A stretch of DNA of 12,212 bases from Chloromonas sp. AAM2 (GCA_004335635.1 QAXH01002890.1:1-12212), one strand, 5' to 3'; counted from the first letter of the stretch, positions 1-7,361 are shown. Made by a program: numbers and translations. The notes: generated by a model from the sequence alone, not told the origin.

Positions 1-51
<51 letters not shown>

Positions 52-63
52 CATGCATGCATG
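1..63. repeat. (AC)n microsatellite joined to (ATGC)n
   Basis: Bases 1-48 are 24 perfect AC units and extend past the left edge. Bases 49-63 are ATGC units. It lies upstream of the first PF20 exon found. Confidence 0.97.
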
Positions 64-504
64 AAAGCACGTCCGCCTCAATGCACAACTCAGGGTTGTT
101 ATCAGGTGCAGAATCCTCACCGTCTCCGCATTTCAGCCGCATTTGGAATATGTATTTTGACCTGTGTGGCCCCCGCACACCACCCGACTGCTTACCAGGC
201 TGCCAGGAAAGCCAATCATGACGATAGAAGCTAATTATTGAGGCCATCGCCACACTCATTTCAGTGCACCTGCAGTTGACCCTCCCTCAGTTCCCGGCAG
301 CACCAACATGTCCTGACCTACGACAGACTGATATGCGGTGACTGGTGGCCTGCCCCGGTTGCACCTACAAATCACTTATGTAAAAGTGCATGCTACATTG
401 CGTGTGTGCTAGATGTACCTCTGTTGGTATGAGTTGCATGTGCATTACTTGCCTCCATGTGAAGGGTGCGCCTGTACGTGCTGTTGCATGTGTGTGATGT
501 GCAG
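64..504 (+). other. Unassigned region upstream of PF20 exon 1 (intron or 5' UTR)
   Basis: No exon, promoter or RNA gene could be recognised here. A short 5' coding exon of about 20 residues is expected but no peptide resembling the SPAG16 N terminus was found, so the PF20 start may lie left of the window. Confidence 0.4.
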
Positions 505-577
505 TGAGGATGAGGATGACGGGGCCAGTGAGGATTTGGATGCGGCTCTGCGCAGCCTGCAGGCATTCACTAACAAG
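505..577 (+). CDS. PF20: PF20 exon 1 of model (acidic N-terminal segment)
   Basis: Encodes EDEDDGASEDLDAALRSLQ and a few more residues, resembling the acidic segment followed by a short helix near the N terminus of SPAG16. The acceptor is ATGTGCAG before 505 (the first base completes a split codon). The donor is AAG|GTACAG at 578; a second in-frame donor AAG|GTGGAG at 593 would add five residues. The acceptor lacks a clear pyrimidine tract, so this exon is less secure than the others. Confidence 0.65.
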
Positions 578-3500
578 GTACAGGCTAATAAGGTGGAGTT
601 GTGTGCAAATGAACTTGGGGCGTGTGCGTGTGGGAGGGCGGGGCGTGCGTGTGGGAGGGCGGGGCGTGCGTGTGCGCTGGGCGGGAGCGAGCGGTGTTCC
701 ATGCATCAACCTGGAACGGTCAGATTGTAACCTTTGCAAAGCGGCATGCATCAGCCAGGTTCACATGGCCATCATGTAGCCCACATAGACAGTTTCAAAC
801 AAAAGGCTTGCATGCGTATTCCATGTACTGCGCACCTGTACTGTACCAATGTCTCAAACGTGCATACCACCCCTTCCTTTTCCTGGGCTGGGCATACTAG
901 GGTCCTGCTGGTATTTCGTTGCTCCAGACTGGTGGCTGGTGTCTCCAAGCCGGCCGCCCATCCGGCACCCAAATTGTAAAACAAACAAACCAAGCTCTCA
1001 GCACTGATGCTCTTTTCCCTTTTCAGGCTGGCGCTGCCGGTTCCAAGCCCTTGGCCCCCCCCGGCCCGGCCCCCGGTGCAGTCATCCGCAGGCCAGAGGT
1101 TATGGACGACTTCCTGAGGAACTTCTTCGTTAAGATGGGACTGGGACGCACAAGCGAGGTGCATGGGGGCAGGGGAAGGGCAGGTGGACGGGCAAAAGGG
1201 TGGACGGGCTGCTATTCAAATGCTTTAGAATGGAATAAGATTGTAGTAGCAAGTCATCACCATAGTAGTGAGCGGTCAGTCAGCCATTACCACGCATCCC
1301 GTATCCATGGTGTTCCAAAATCAGGCATCAACGCTGACCCCTGCACACACAAAAAAAAAGTTTGCCAGTTCTGGGACAGTTTGTGTGAACAGGTCTGTAT
1401 TATCGCCAGGAACCCAATGTAATTCCTGTCTAATCCTGGTTTGCTGTCCCAGAAGTGGCAACGCACCGTCTACCACAACACGTGATTCTCGCCCCGCTGT
1501 ACACCCCTGTGACACAGTGTGCAAACTCCACAGTATACCCAATCACACTTTGCAATTACAACACACATCGCCAACACATGTTCAAGTGATAATGACAGAA
1601 ATTGTCCCAGAACTGGCAAACTTCTTTTTTTTGCTTTAGATGCTAAAACAAGCAGTGTTTTAAACCAAGCATCAACGTTCCAAAACCAGGCCTAGTCTCA
1701 CCAACTGTGTGTGATTTGAAGTGATTAATGGAAACTGACCAAAGGGTTCAAAAGCACCTGACCGAGGAAGTACCACATGGCCGGTGCTTCTGAGGCGCCG
1801 GTGTCTGCAACTGAGTTGCCATGGGATTGGTATGCCTGGAGCACTTGAAACATGAATTGCTTTCTAACCAGCAATTGAATTTAAAACACGCTGACTCATA
1901 CGCTGAGCTTTCCATAACACAAAACACGTGGTTTGCACGCAGGTGTTTGAGTCAGAGTGGTATGAGCTCAAGGCTCTGGGAAAGCTGGATGCGGTCAGCC
2001 AGGTGCCGGATGTGTACCTGAGGAACCAGGTGGGTACCTCACTCTTGTGACTGCATTCCAAGCCTGGCCATGCTTTACACGATGCTTTCATGCATAACAT
2101 CATGAAGTAGATGGGTAGCATGTCGAGGTGGGTACCTCACTCTTACCCCGTGACACATCTGCTCCATCATGTTATCATGGTCTGTTTCAACCAAGGGGTA
2201 GCTGGGTCTACTATGGCGAGAGGATGTCCAGTGCATGGGGATCTGACACAACCCTGCGCTCTGTAGCGACCAATGCGGTTGTTATGACAATAGTTGGCTA
2301 TGACCATGCTGCGACCGGTGATGCAGAAAGTAGGAGATGAAATGCTCAGAAGCGGGAGGGAGCAATTGGTTACTGTTTTGCCAGTGCTGAAACTAATGAC
2401 TAAAATCACCTAAAGCCTAAAACTAGTTAATAATATCTAAAAAATTCCAGAGCTTGGATACCACCTTGGATACCACTTACCGACCACCAGCATAATGGCG
2501 ATTAAAAAAATGAATAATTTTCACATGTTCAAGAGCTTGAAGAGGAGTTGGCCAGTGTTAGGCGGCAGCTGTCCGAGGTCCATGTACAATTGTATATGAT
2601 CACGCCTTTGCTATTCCAAGGCCATAGAATTGCCGGTGCCTGGTGTGGTTCCATGCTGATCATGAGCATGGGCTTTTTATTGACTGATGTGATTTCATGT
2701 TGATGACTACTGTGTTATTTCCTGCTCAGGAATTGGAAGAGGAGTTGGCCGGTGTCAGGCGGCAGCTGTCCGAGGCCAGGGAGGTTGCCTCGGCCGCCAG
2801 CACCACATGGGATCGGTTCAGAAAGGAGCGAGACCTGCACCGCATGCACCACAAGAGGGTGGCGCAGGAAAAGAACAAACTCATCACGGACATTAAGAGG
2901 CTCAAGGTAAGCCACTGGACGACTGCTCCTTGCGGTGAACCAACCATGGTGCTTGATCACTTTCCTGAAGCATGAATTCCATGTTCTTGTTGTTGTTTTT
3001 GCATCCATGTCGGTGCGCACAAGGAACGCCTATTTTGTTCGTGACCTCTTTGTGCGTTCACAATGCTGCTCAATGAATGACACTTTGCGTTCATAGTGCA
3101 CCATGATCTGCTAATCTGCTTCAGGACCACTTTGCCAAGTACGAGCCCACTATTCTTGAGCTCAAGCGCAAGTATGAAAGCGCCATGAAGGAGAAGATGA
3201 TGATCTCCTTGGAAAGAGACAAGCTCACAGGTACAGTGACTGAAGTATGTTGAGATATGGTGCGAGCAATTTGGCAGGGGTCCAACCGTAGTCAGGTGTC
3301 AATTGGTTTGTTTGGGATTGGGCTCAAGACTGAGATCTGTGTCACTGTACGTTGAGCTTGTAGCATTGGGCAGGCTAGGTTCAAATGAACTGCCTGCAAA
3401 AAGTAGAGCAGCAACAGAGTGACCCGTTTTGATGTCAAGCTTTATACCTGAGGCCGCCAGTTTGGAGTTGACAACAATATCGCCATTTTCCGTCAAGGCA

Positions 3501-6500
3501 ATCACTTGCCGCATTACTGGTGCAGCTCTTCCTCAGAAGCTGTCCTCAGAAACGGGGCAAGAAAGCCGTTAAACATGCAAACATGCATGATGGTGTCTCT
3601 GCAGACATGGTGTGACATGGTGTGACATGGTGTGACATGGTGTGACATGGTTTGACATGGCGTGACATGGTGTGCGTGTGTTTGGCCCTGCAACTTGGTA
3701 TAACTTCATATGACACTATCAATCGTTAATGCGCGTTTCAGGCCGCATAGGCTTGCTGGAGACGCAGATGCGCACCACTAATCTGGGCAGCGGCGGGGGT
3801 GGGACTGGGGGCAGCGGCGGGGCGGCGGGCGCGCTAGCGTCCACACAGGGCACAACAGGCAGCCCAGGCGGCACCTTGGCAAGCAAACAAGCGATGCAAG
3901 GTAAGCGCCTCCTCTACCAGACTCTTTGGAGTCCGTAACTCCTTGGCCATGGGTTGCTTCTTAGACAAACGATTCCCTCCTTATTGGCATCGTCTGAGCT
4001 CAGGCAAGTAGCGCATTCCAAGCCGAGCCCAAACACGTGTGCTGTGGCCAGGGGCTGCCCCTTAGCCAAGCAATAGCTGTGGCCAGGGGCTGCGCCTTAG
4101 CCAAGCAATAGCTGTGGCCAGGGGCTGCAGTCCAGTGTCAGGCGGAGTGCGGCTGAAATGCACCTTTTACGCCTTTAGATGTCGTTGGAACGACTGCAAG
4201 GCGGCAGGGAGGTTCTTTCAACTCGTATAATACGTGCACTGCATTGCATGGCAGGGCCCACCACCTCCCCAGGCGCGCGTGGCGGCATACCGGCCCCCGC
4301 CGCCCTGCCTGCCACCAGGCGCAGCGGGTGGGCCAGCATCACCGCTCCACCGCCCCGCCACCCGTACGAAGAGCTCGAGTTCCCGCCGGCCAATGTCAAG
4401 AGCATGACACTTCAGAAAACGTTCAAGGTGAAAATTGCACGCTCCTTTTATTTCTGACATAGTTTCCGTCGCCCCGCATGCTATGAAGACCATCTCTTAA
4501 CTAGGAATGTTTTTCACTGCTTTCTTCCACCTCATCTCATGATAAATCAGCACAGCTCACTTGCCACCTCTCGCCCATCCACACCCAGCATCATTACCCA
4601 AAATAGGCGGACTTGGCCAATGGTCCAGCTCAGTTCACGCAATTGGAAGTGGTTCACACCCTCCCACTGCATTTCAGAGTCACCTGCTACCAAAGCGTTA
4701 CTAGTATGGCCCAGTTCAGTTCACACATTACTCGAGCCCGTTCACATCGCTCCACTGCAGGGTCATCTCTTGTCCGTGGCAGCCGTAGCCCTGCACCCCA
4801 CGAAGCCCATCCTGGTCACTGCCAGCGATGACAAGACGTGGAAGATGTGGCATATGCCGGCAGGAGACCTCATCATGTGCGGGGAAGGGCACAAGGTGAG
4901 CGAATGATTGCAGGGCCTAGCTTGTTTTGCTATTTAGGCCAGGCGGTGCCCATCCCAGTCCGATTGTGTTGACAAAGAGACCAGTGGCAGTGAGGCTGCC
5001 TGCCAACAGCAGTATCACTCGCTCAAGGTGGGTCAGGGCAGTTATTATAATCCAAATCATGCCCTTTGGCAGCTTCCCCAGTGCAAGGTGTTTAGTTGCT
5101 ATGGGGCTGCCTGTTTTCAGGCCTTTGACGCTAGCCTGTGGTCTGTTGCAGTGCCAGCGTTCTTTCAGCCCACCATTCCCGCTGCGTTCACCTCGTTTTG
5201 CTTTCTTGCTCAGGTCACATCAGGCCAGTGCTTACCTTTTTCTGTTATGGCAGGTAGGGCAGTGCTTGTCTGTTATGGCTTCATTGAGATGACGGTATAC
5301 TGGGCCTGCCCTGTACCCTACAACTGCTCCAGATACTTTCTTGTTTGCCCTGCCTTGCAGCCATCTGTACTAAGCCGTGTGGTTCCAATCCAAGCACCGC
5401 CAATATGCTTCTTGTTGTGTTGTAAGCAGAAAGCAAAGGAATCCACCTAAGCCAGCCCCCACAGCTGCTTCAAAACCTTGTTTGTTTCCCCTGCTTTCAG
5501 GACTGGGTATCTGGCGTGGACTTCCACCCGGGGGGTGTGGCCCTTGCCTCGGGGGGTGGCGATGCAGCTGTCAAGATCTGGGACTTTGCACAGCAGCGGT
5601 GTGTGCTCACATTCACCGACCACAAACAGGCGGTGTGGGCTGTAAGATATCACCATGCAGGTACGATCATAACACTCCTTACGTGTTTGTACGTGTTTAA
5701 GGCTACGAGGAAGGAATCAAAACTCTACCAAAAGTCTAGCCTAGCCCCGGAACTAAACCTGGCTAGACGAAAAGACCAGAAATTCTCCGTGCGCAGCCAG
5801 AGACGACTACCATGGTATGGTGTGGTTTGGTATCAGGGTTAGAGGGGCTAGGAGTTTGGGTGAGAATCGTGGCAAAGCTGATGTGTTGTGGCACCTGAAA
5901 CAGGAACGAGTCTGTAAGAGTCTTTTATGAAGGAACCATTTGCTGACTGAATTAGGAGCAGTCAGACACAGCCATGCAATGGTGCTATGGTTTCATGACA
6001 ACATGGCAGTGAAGATCGTTTGTAATCAAGTCTGCTTACCTGTGATAAGCAGACACTTGTCTTTCACTGAGTACCTGGTCCCAGAAATGGCAAAACTTCT
6101 TTTGTTGGTTGCCAGCTACTCATTGGTACTACATCTATCTTTTCCGGTCACAGGCGACGTGGTTTGTTGGTTGCCAGCTACTCATTGGTACTACATCTAT
6201 CTTTTCCGGTCACAGGCGACGTGGTTGCTTCCTGTTCGCTTGACCACACCGTTCGCCTGTGGGACATCCCCGCTGCCAAGAGCCGCATGGCGCTGCGGGG
6301 TCACGTGGATAGCGTCAACGACGTGCAGTGGCAGCCCTTCAGCAGCGCGCTTGCTACGGCCAGCAGCGACAAGACAGTCTCGGTATGGGACGCACGCAGG
6401 TTGGTGCCAAGATAGGAACCGCTTCCGATGTGCGGTAGTCTTTTGTGCTTTGTTCGCTTCCCTTGTCTCCCTGTCTTGCTTGGTTGGTCGGATGTGCAAT

Positions 6501-7221
6501 CCGCTGTCCCAGCTTCAACTGTGCAATCAATGCAACTAGTTGTACGCTGACCATTGATTGCCGTACAACACGAACATGTGACCCAAACTGGATTCACTTG
6601 CCAATCATGTGATAGTGTTACGCTCCACGTTTCTATTGGCCACGTCTCTGCCTTGCAGTGGCCTGTGCACCCAGACTTTCTACGGTCACCTCAACTCATG
6701 CAACTCCGCCTCGTTCAACCTCATGGGCACCCAGCTGGCTTCCACAGACGCTGACGGCTGTGTGAAGCTGTGGGACACTCGCATGGTGGCAGAAGTCATG
6801 TCGGTGCAGACGGGAAAACATGCGGCCAACAAGTGCGCCTTCGACAGGAGTGGGCAGGTGGGGCCAGCAGCGCGAGGCGGCTGCTAACCAATTGCAATAA
6901 TCATCATAAGGAGGCCATTGACCGGGAATCAACGACTAGCACTGTCGGGATTACTGCAGGGACTTACACCGCATCCACCTTTCCTGTCTGCCCAGACGAG
7001 AGCCGTTGTCCTGACTGGCCTGTTACTATTTCTCGGCTGCTGCACAGGTATTGGCAGTGGCGCTGGACGATGGCAAGATCAAGATGATCAACACGCTCAA
7101 CGGGGAAACTATCAGCGAGCTGCAAGGCCACGATGACGCCGTGCAGGCGGTGGCTTTCGACCATGCGGGCAACTACATTGTGTCTTGCGGCTCGGATCAC
7201 ACCTTCCGTTTGTGGTCATAG
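505..7221 (+). CDS. PF20: PF20/SPAG16-like WD40 protein of the ciliary central apparatus (12 exons, 5' end missing)
   Basis: Exons join as 505-577, 1027-1158, 1943-2029, 2730-2906, 3125-3230, 3742-3900, 4255-4427, 4761-4895, 5501-5660, 6216-6399, 6659-6857 and 7048-7221 (TAG). All junctions are GT-AG and phase-consistent. The joined frame gives about 586 residues, close to the roughly 600 known for the family. Residues 1-100 carry the conserved DDFLRNFFVKMGLGRT and ESEWYEL blocks; 99-192 form a charged helical/coiled-coil region with RKERDLHRMHHKRV, a PF20/SPAG16 hallmark; 193-300 are a Gly/Ser/Pro-rich linker; 304-586 hold seven WD40 repeats ending FRLWS. In Chlamydomonas, PF20 sits on the bridge between the C1 and C2 central-pair microtubules and its loss paralyses flagella. 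The start codon is not identified: about 20 residues are expected upstream of 505. Identity is confident; the first exon and the exon 7 acceptor are the least certain parts. Confidence 0.93.
578..1026 (+). other. PF20: PF20 intron after exon 1
   Basis: Intron of 449 bases between GTACAG and CCCTTTTCAG. It holds the G-rich minisatellite at 617-682 and nothing else recognisable. Confidence 0.65.
617..682 (+). repeat. G-rich 21-bp minisatellite (about 3 units)
   Basis: The units are 617-639, 640-660 and 661-682. Each starts GGGGCGTG and the first two contain GGGAGGGC. The G-runs GGGG, GGG, GGG and GGGG are closely spaced on the plus strand and could form a G-quadruplex. It sits 40 bases after the PF20 exon 1 donor. 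Confidence 0.9.
1027..1158 (+). CDS. PF20: PF20 exon 2 (conserved DDFLRNFFVKMG block)
   Basis: The acceptor CCCTTTTCAG ends at 1026 and the donor GAG|GTGCAT starts at 1159, both phase 0. It encodes a low-complexity Pro/Ala/Gly stretch, then RRPEVMDDFLRNFFVKMGLG and RTSE. The second half matches the conserved N-terminal region of SPAG16 proteins. Confidence 0.88.
1159..1942 (+). other. PF20: PF20 intron after exon 2, containing an inverted-repeat element
   Basis: Intron of 784 bases. It carries the element at 1351-1632. Short shared words flank it: GCATCAACG at 1324-1332 and 1669-1677, and GTTCCAAAA[T/C]CAGGC at 1312-1326 and 1677-1691. No other coding or RNA feature was seen. Confidence 0.88.
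1351..1632. mobile_element. MITE-like non-autonomous DNA element, about 282 bp
   Basis: The ends are inverted repeats: an A-run plus GTTTGCCAGTTCTGGGACA (left arm 1351-1382) and its complement TGTCCCAGAACTGGCAAAC plus a T-run (right arm 1599-1632), with 19 bases matching perfectly. The interior has no long ORF. A related copy lies at 9803-9980 and a fragment at 6078-6104. No clear target-site duplication was found next to the A/T runs, so exact ends and superfamily are open. Confidence 0.75.
1943..2029 (+). CDS. PF20: PF20 exon 3 (ESEWYEL block)
   Basis: The acceptor GCACGCAG ends at 1942 and the donor CAG|GTGGGT starts at 2030, phase 0 on both sides. It encodes 29 residues beginning VFESEWYELKALGKLD and ending VPDVYLRNQ. 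It continues the exon 2 motif as GRTSE-VFESEWYEL, the same spacing as in animal SPAG16. Confidence 0.93.
2126..2144 (+). repeat. Second copy of the exon 3 donor region
   Basis: The 19 bases AGGTGGGTACCTCACTCTT occur at 2028-2046, spanning the exon 3/intron junction, and identically at 2126-2144. The second copy is a decoy 5' splice site with the same GTGGGT. Confidence 0.92.
2536..2577 (+). pseudogene. Duplicated start of PF20 exon 4 (pseudo-exon or cassette exon)
   Basis: Read in the PF20 frame this encodes LEEELASVRRQLSE, against LEEELAGVRRQLSE at the start of exon 4. It is preceded by AG at 2534-2535 and followed by GTCCAT at 2578, so it could be spliced as a phase-0 exon of 42 bases. The acceptor has only a poor pyrimidine tract and similarity stops at the donor-like GT. 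A decayed partial exon duplication is the simpler reading. Confidence 0.7.
2730..2906 (+). CDS. PF20: PF20 exon 4 (coiled coil, HRMHHKRV signature)
   Basis: The acceptor CCTGCTCAG ends at 2729 and the donor AAG|GTAAGC starts at 2907, phase 0, 59 codons. Heptad-like ELEEELAGVRRQLSE is followed by WDRFRKERDLHRMHHKRVAQ and EKNKLITDIKRLK, the best conserved non-WD segment of the family. Confidence 0.96.
3125..3230 (+). CDS. PF20: PF20 exon 5 (coiled coil)
   Basis: The acceptor CTGCTTCAG ends at 3124 and the donor ACAG|GTACAG starts at 3231 (phase 1). It encodes DHFAKYEPTILELKRKYESA and then MKEKMMISLERDKLT, matching the YEPT...LERD continuation in SPAG16. Confidence 0.95.
3231..3741 (+). other. 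PF20: PF20 intron after exon 5
   Basis: Intron of 511 bases. It contains the 10-bp minisatellite at 3603-3674 and an unexplained minus-strand open frame at 3299-3514. Confidence 0.92.
3603..3674 (+). repeat. 10-bp minisatellite (about 7 units)
   Basis: The unit TGTGACATGG is repeated with only two single-base variants (TTTGACATGG and CGTGACATGG). It lies in the PF20 intron before exon 6. Confidence 0.96.
3742..3900 (+). CDS. PF20: PF20 exon 6 (Gly/Ser-rich linker)
   Basis: The acceptor GCGTTTCAG ends at 3741 and the donor CAAG|GTAAGC starts at 3901, phase 1 at both ends. After GRIGLLETQMRTTNLG the exon encodes a run of Gly, Ser, Thr and Ala (residues about 208-237 of the model). It looks like a flexible, lineage-specific hinge between the coiled coil and the propeller. 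Confidence 0.9.
3901..4254 (+). other. PF20: PF20 intron after exon 6
   Basis: Intron of 354 bases (372 if the acceptor ending at 4272 is used). It contains the 35-bp minisatellite at 4041-4128 and an unused pyrimidine-rich acceptor at 4178. Confidence 0.8.
4041..4128 (+). repeat. 35-bp minisatellite (2.5 units)
   Basis: The units are 4041-4075, 4076-4110 and a partial 4111-4128. Each begins GCTGTGGCCAGGGGCTGC. The two full units differ at one position (CCCCTTAG against CGCCTTAG). Confidence 0.95.
4255..4427 (+). CDS. PF20: PF20 exon 7 (Pro-rich linker leading into the propeller)
   Basis: The donor AAG|GTGAAA starts at 4428 after EFPPANVKSMTLQKTFK. Two acceptors keep phase with exon 6: CATGGCAG ending at 4254, or ACCTCCCCAG ending at 4272, which has the better pyrimidine tract and shortens the protein by six residues. 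The pyrimidine-rich acceptor GCCTTTAG at 4178 is out of phase with exon 6 and was not used. Confidence 0.82.
4428..4760 (+). other. PF20: PF20 intron after exon 7
   Basis: Intron of 333 bases. An imperfect repeat, GG(T/C)CCAG(C/T)TCAGTTCAC, occurs at 4622-4640 and 4708-4726. Nothing else was recognised. Confidence 0.9.
4761..4895 (+). CDS. PF20: PF20 exon 8 (WD repeat 1)
   Basis: The acceptor CCACTGCAG ends at 4760 and the donor AAG|GTGAGC starts at 4896, phase 0, 45 codons. It encodes GHLLSVAAVALHPTKPILVT, then ASDDKTWKMW and GEGHK, a complete first propeller blade. Confidence 0.96.
4896..5500 (+). other. PF20: PF20 intron after exon 8
   Basis: Intron of 605 bases between GTGAGC and CTGCTTTCAG. 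It is rich in C/T and contains a degenerate direct repeat with CAGTGCTT...CTGTTATGGC at about 5226-5251 and 5260-5279. No coding feature was seen. Confidence 0.92.
5501..5660 (+). CDS. PF20: PF20 exon 9 (WD repeat 2 and start of repeat 3)
   Basis: The acceptor CCTGCTTTCAG ends at 5500 and the donor GCAG|GTACGA starts at 5661 (phase 1). It encodes DWVSGVDFHPGG...VKIWDF and TDHKQAVWAVRYHHA, with canonical WD40 spacing. Confidence 0.96.
6030..6054. repeat. Perfect inverted repeat (9-bp stem, 7-base loop)
   Basis: GTCTGCTTA at 6030-6038 and TAAGCAGAC at 6046-6054 are separated by CCTGTGA. It is in the PF20 intron before exon 10, about 25 bases upstream of the element fragment. No T-run or other sign of function was seen. 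Confidence 0.85.
6078..6104 (+). mobile_element. Fragment of the inverted-repeat element family
   Basis: GGTCCCAGAAATGGCAAAAC followed by TTCTTTT resembles the right arm of the 1351-1632 element. Only this arm is recognisable. It directly abuts the 62-bp tandem duplication. Confidence 0.55.
6101..6224 (+). repeat. Perfect 62-bp tandem duplication spanning the exon 10 acceptor
   Basis: Bases 6101-6162 and 6163-6224 are identical. Each copy includes the intron 3' end (TTTTCCGGTCACAG) and the first nine exon bases GCGACGTGG. The upstream acceptor (AG at 6152-6153) would add 62 bases and shift the frame; the downstream one (AG at 6214-6215) restores the WD40 frame. Confidence 0.97.
6216..6399 (+). 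CDS. PF20: PF20 exon 10 (rest of WD repeat 3 and repeat 4)
   Basis: The acceptor GGTCACAG ends at 6215 and the donor CGCAG|GTTGGT starts at 6400 (phase 2). It encodes DVVASCSLDHTVRLWD, RGHVDSVNDVQW and SDKTVSVWDAR. The acceptor and first nine exon bases are the downstream member of a perfect 62-bp tandem duplication; only this copy keeps the reading frame. Confidence 0.94.
6659..6857 (+). CDS. PF20: PF20 exon 11 (WD repeat 5 and start of repeat 6)
   Basis: The acceptor GCCTTGCAG ends at 6658 and the donor CAG|GTGGGG starts at 6858, phase 0 at the 3' end. The split codon gives Ser, then GLCTQTFYGHLNSCN, VKLWDTRM and KHAANKCAFDRSGQ. Confidence 0.95.
7048..7221 (+). CDS. PF20: PF20 terminal exon 12 (rest of WD repeat 6, repeat 7, stop)
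   Basis: The acceptor GCTGCACAG ends at 7047. It encodes VLAVALDDGKIKMIN, LQGHDDAVQAVAFDHAGNY and GSDHTFRLWS, then TAG at 7219-7221. The last strand of blade 7 ends exactly at the stop, as expected for this family. Confidence 0.96.
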   Translation, partial: VLAVALDDGKIKMINTLNGETISELQGHDDAVQAVAFDHAGNYIVSCGSDHTFRLWS

Positions 7222-7356
7222 TCTGTGCACGGAGCCTACGCATGTCAATAATACTTTTCTATAGCCGTTTGTGGCGCTGGCTTTTGTTCTTGTGTCCAGT
7301 GTTTGCCTTGGCGAGCTAGCGTGTTGCGTACAATTGTTGCGGTAGGTACCAGACTG

Positions 7357-7361
7357 TGTAA
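7357..7361 (+). promoter_or_regulatory. Probable PF20 polyadenylation signal TGTAA
   Basis: TGTAA lies 136 bases after the PF20 stop. In Chlamydomonas and related green algae TGTAA, usually 10-20 bases before the cleavage site, replaces AATAAA. A second TGTAA at 7712-7716 could be an alternative. Confidence 0.6.

Larger units (their letters stand above)
2030..2729 (+). other. PF20: PF20 intron after exon 3 with duplicated donor and exon-start sequences
   Basis: Intron of 700 bases containing a 19-bp copy of its own 5' splice-site region (2126-2144) and a degenerate copy of the start of exon 4 (2536-2577). It also holds a short CTTGGATACCAC tandem at 2453-2476 and an A/T-rich patch around 2400-2530. 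Confidence 0.9.
5661..6215 (+). other. PF20: PF20 intron after exon 9, with duplicated 3' end
   Basis: Intron of 555 bases. It holds a perfect 9-bp-stem inverted repeat at 6030-6054, a fragment of the inverted-repeat element at 6078-6104, and most of the 62-bp tandem duplication at its 3' end. Confidence 0.92.

Noticed and set aside
49..234. Short ORF at the left edge as the PF20 N terminus
   Set aside because: It starts in the ATGC microsatellite, its peptide does not resemble SPAG16, and it has no link to the frame at 505.
365..751. Long minus-strand ORF opposite PF20 exon 1
   Set aside because: It is low complexity (Arg/Pro/Thr repeats) produced by the G-rich minisatellite, and it is antisense to a better-supported exon.
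4179..4254. Exon 7 starting at the acceptor GCCTTTAG (4178)
   Set aside because: The splice site is attractive, but joining it to exon 6 (phase 1) puts KTFK and the following WD40 exon out of frame.
5940..6539. 199-codon plus-strand ORF across the 62-bp duplication
   Set aside because: It is an out-of-frame reading of the PF20 intron and exon 10, kept open by chance; the WD40 frame overlaps it.
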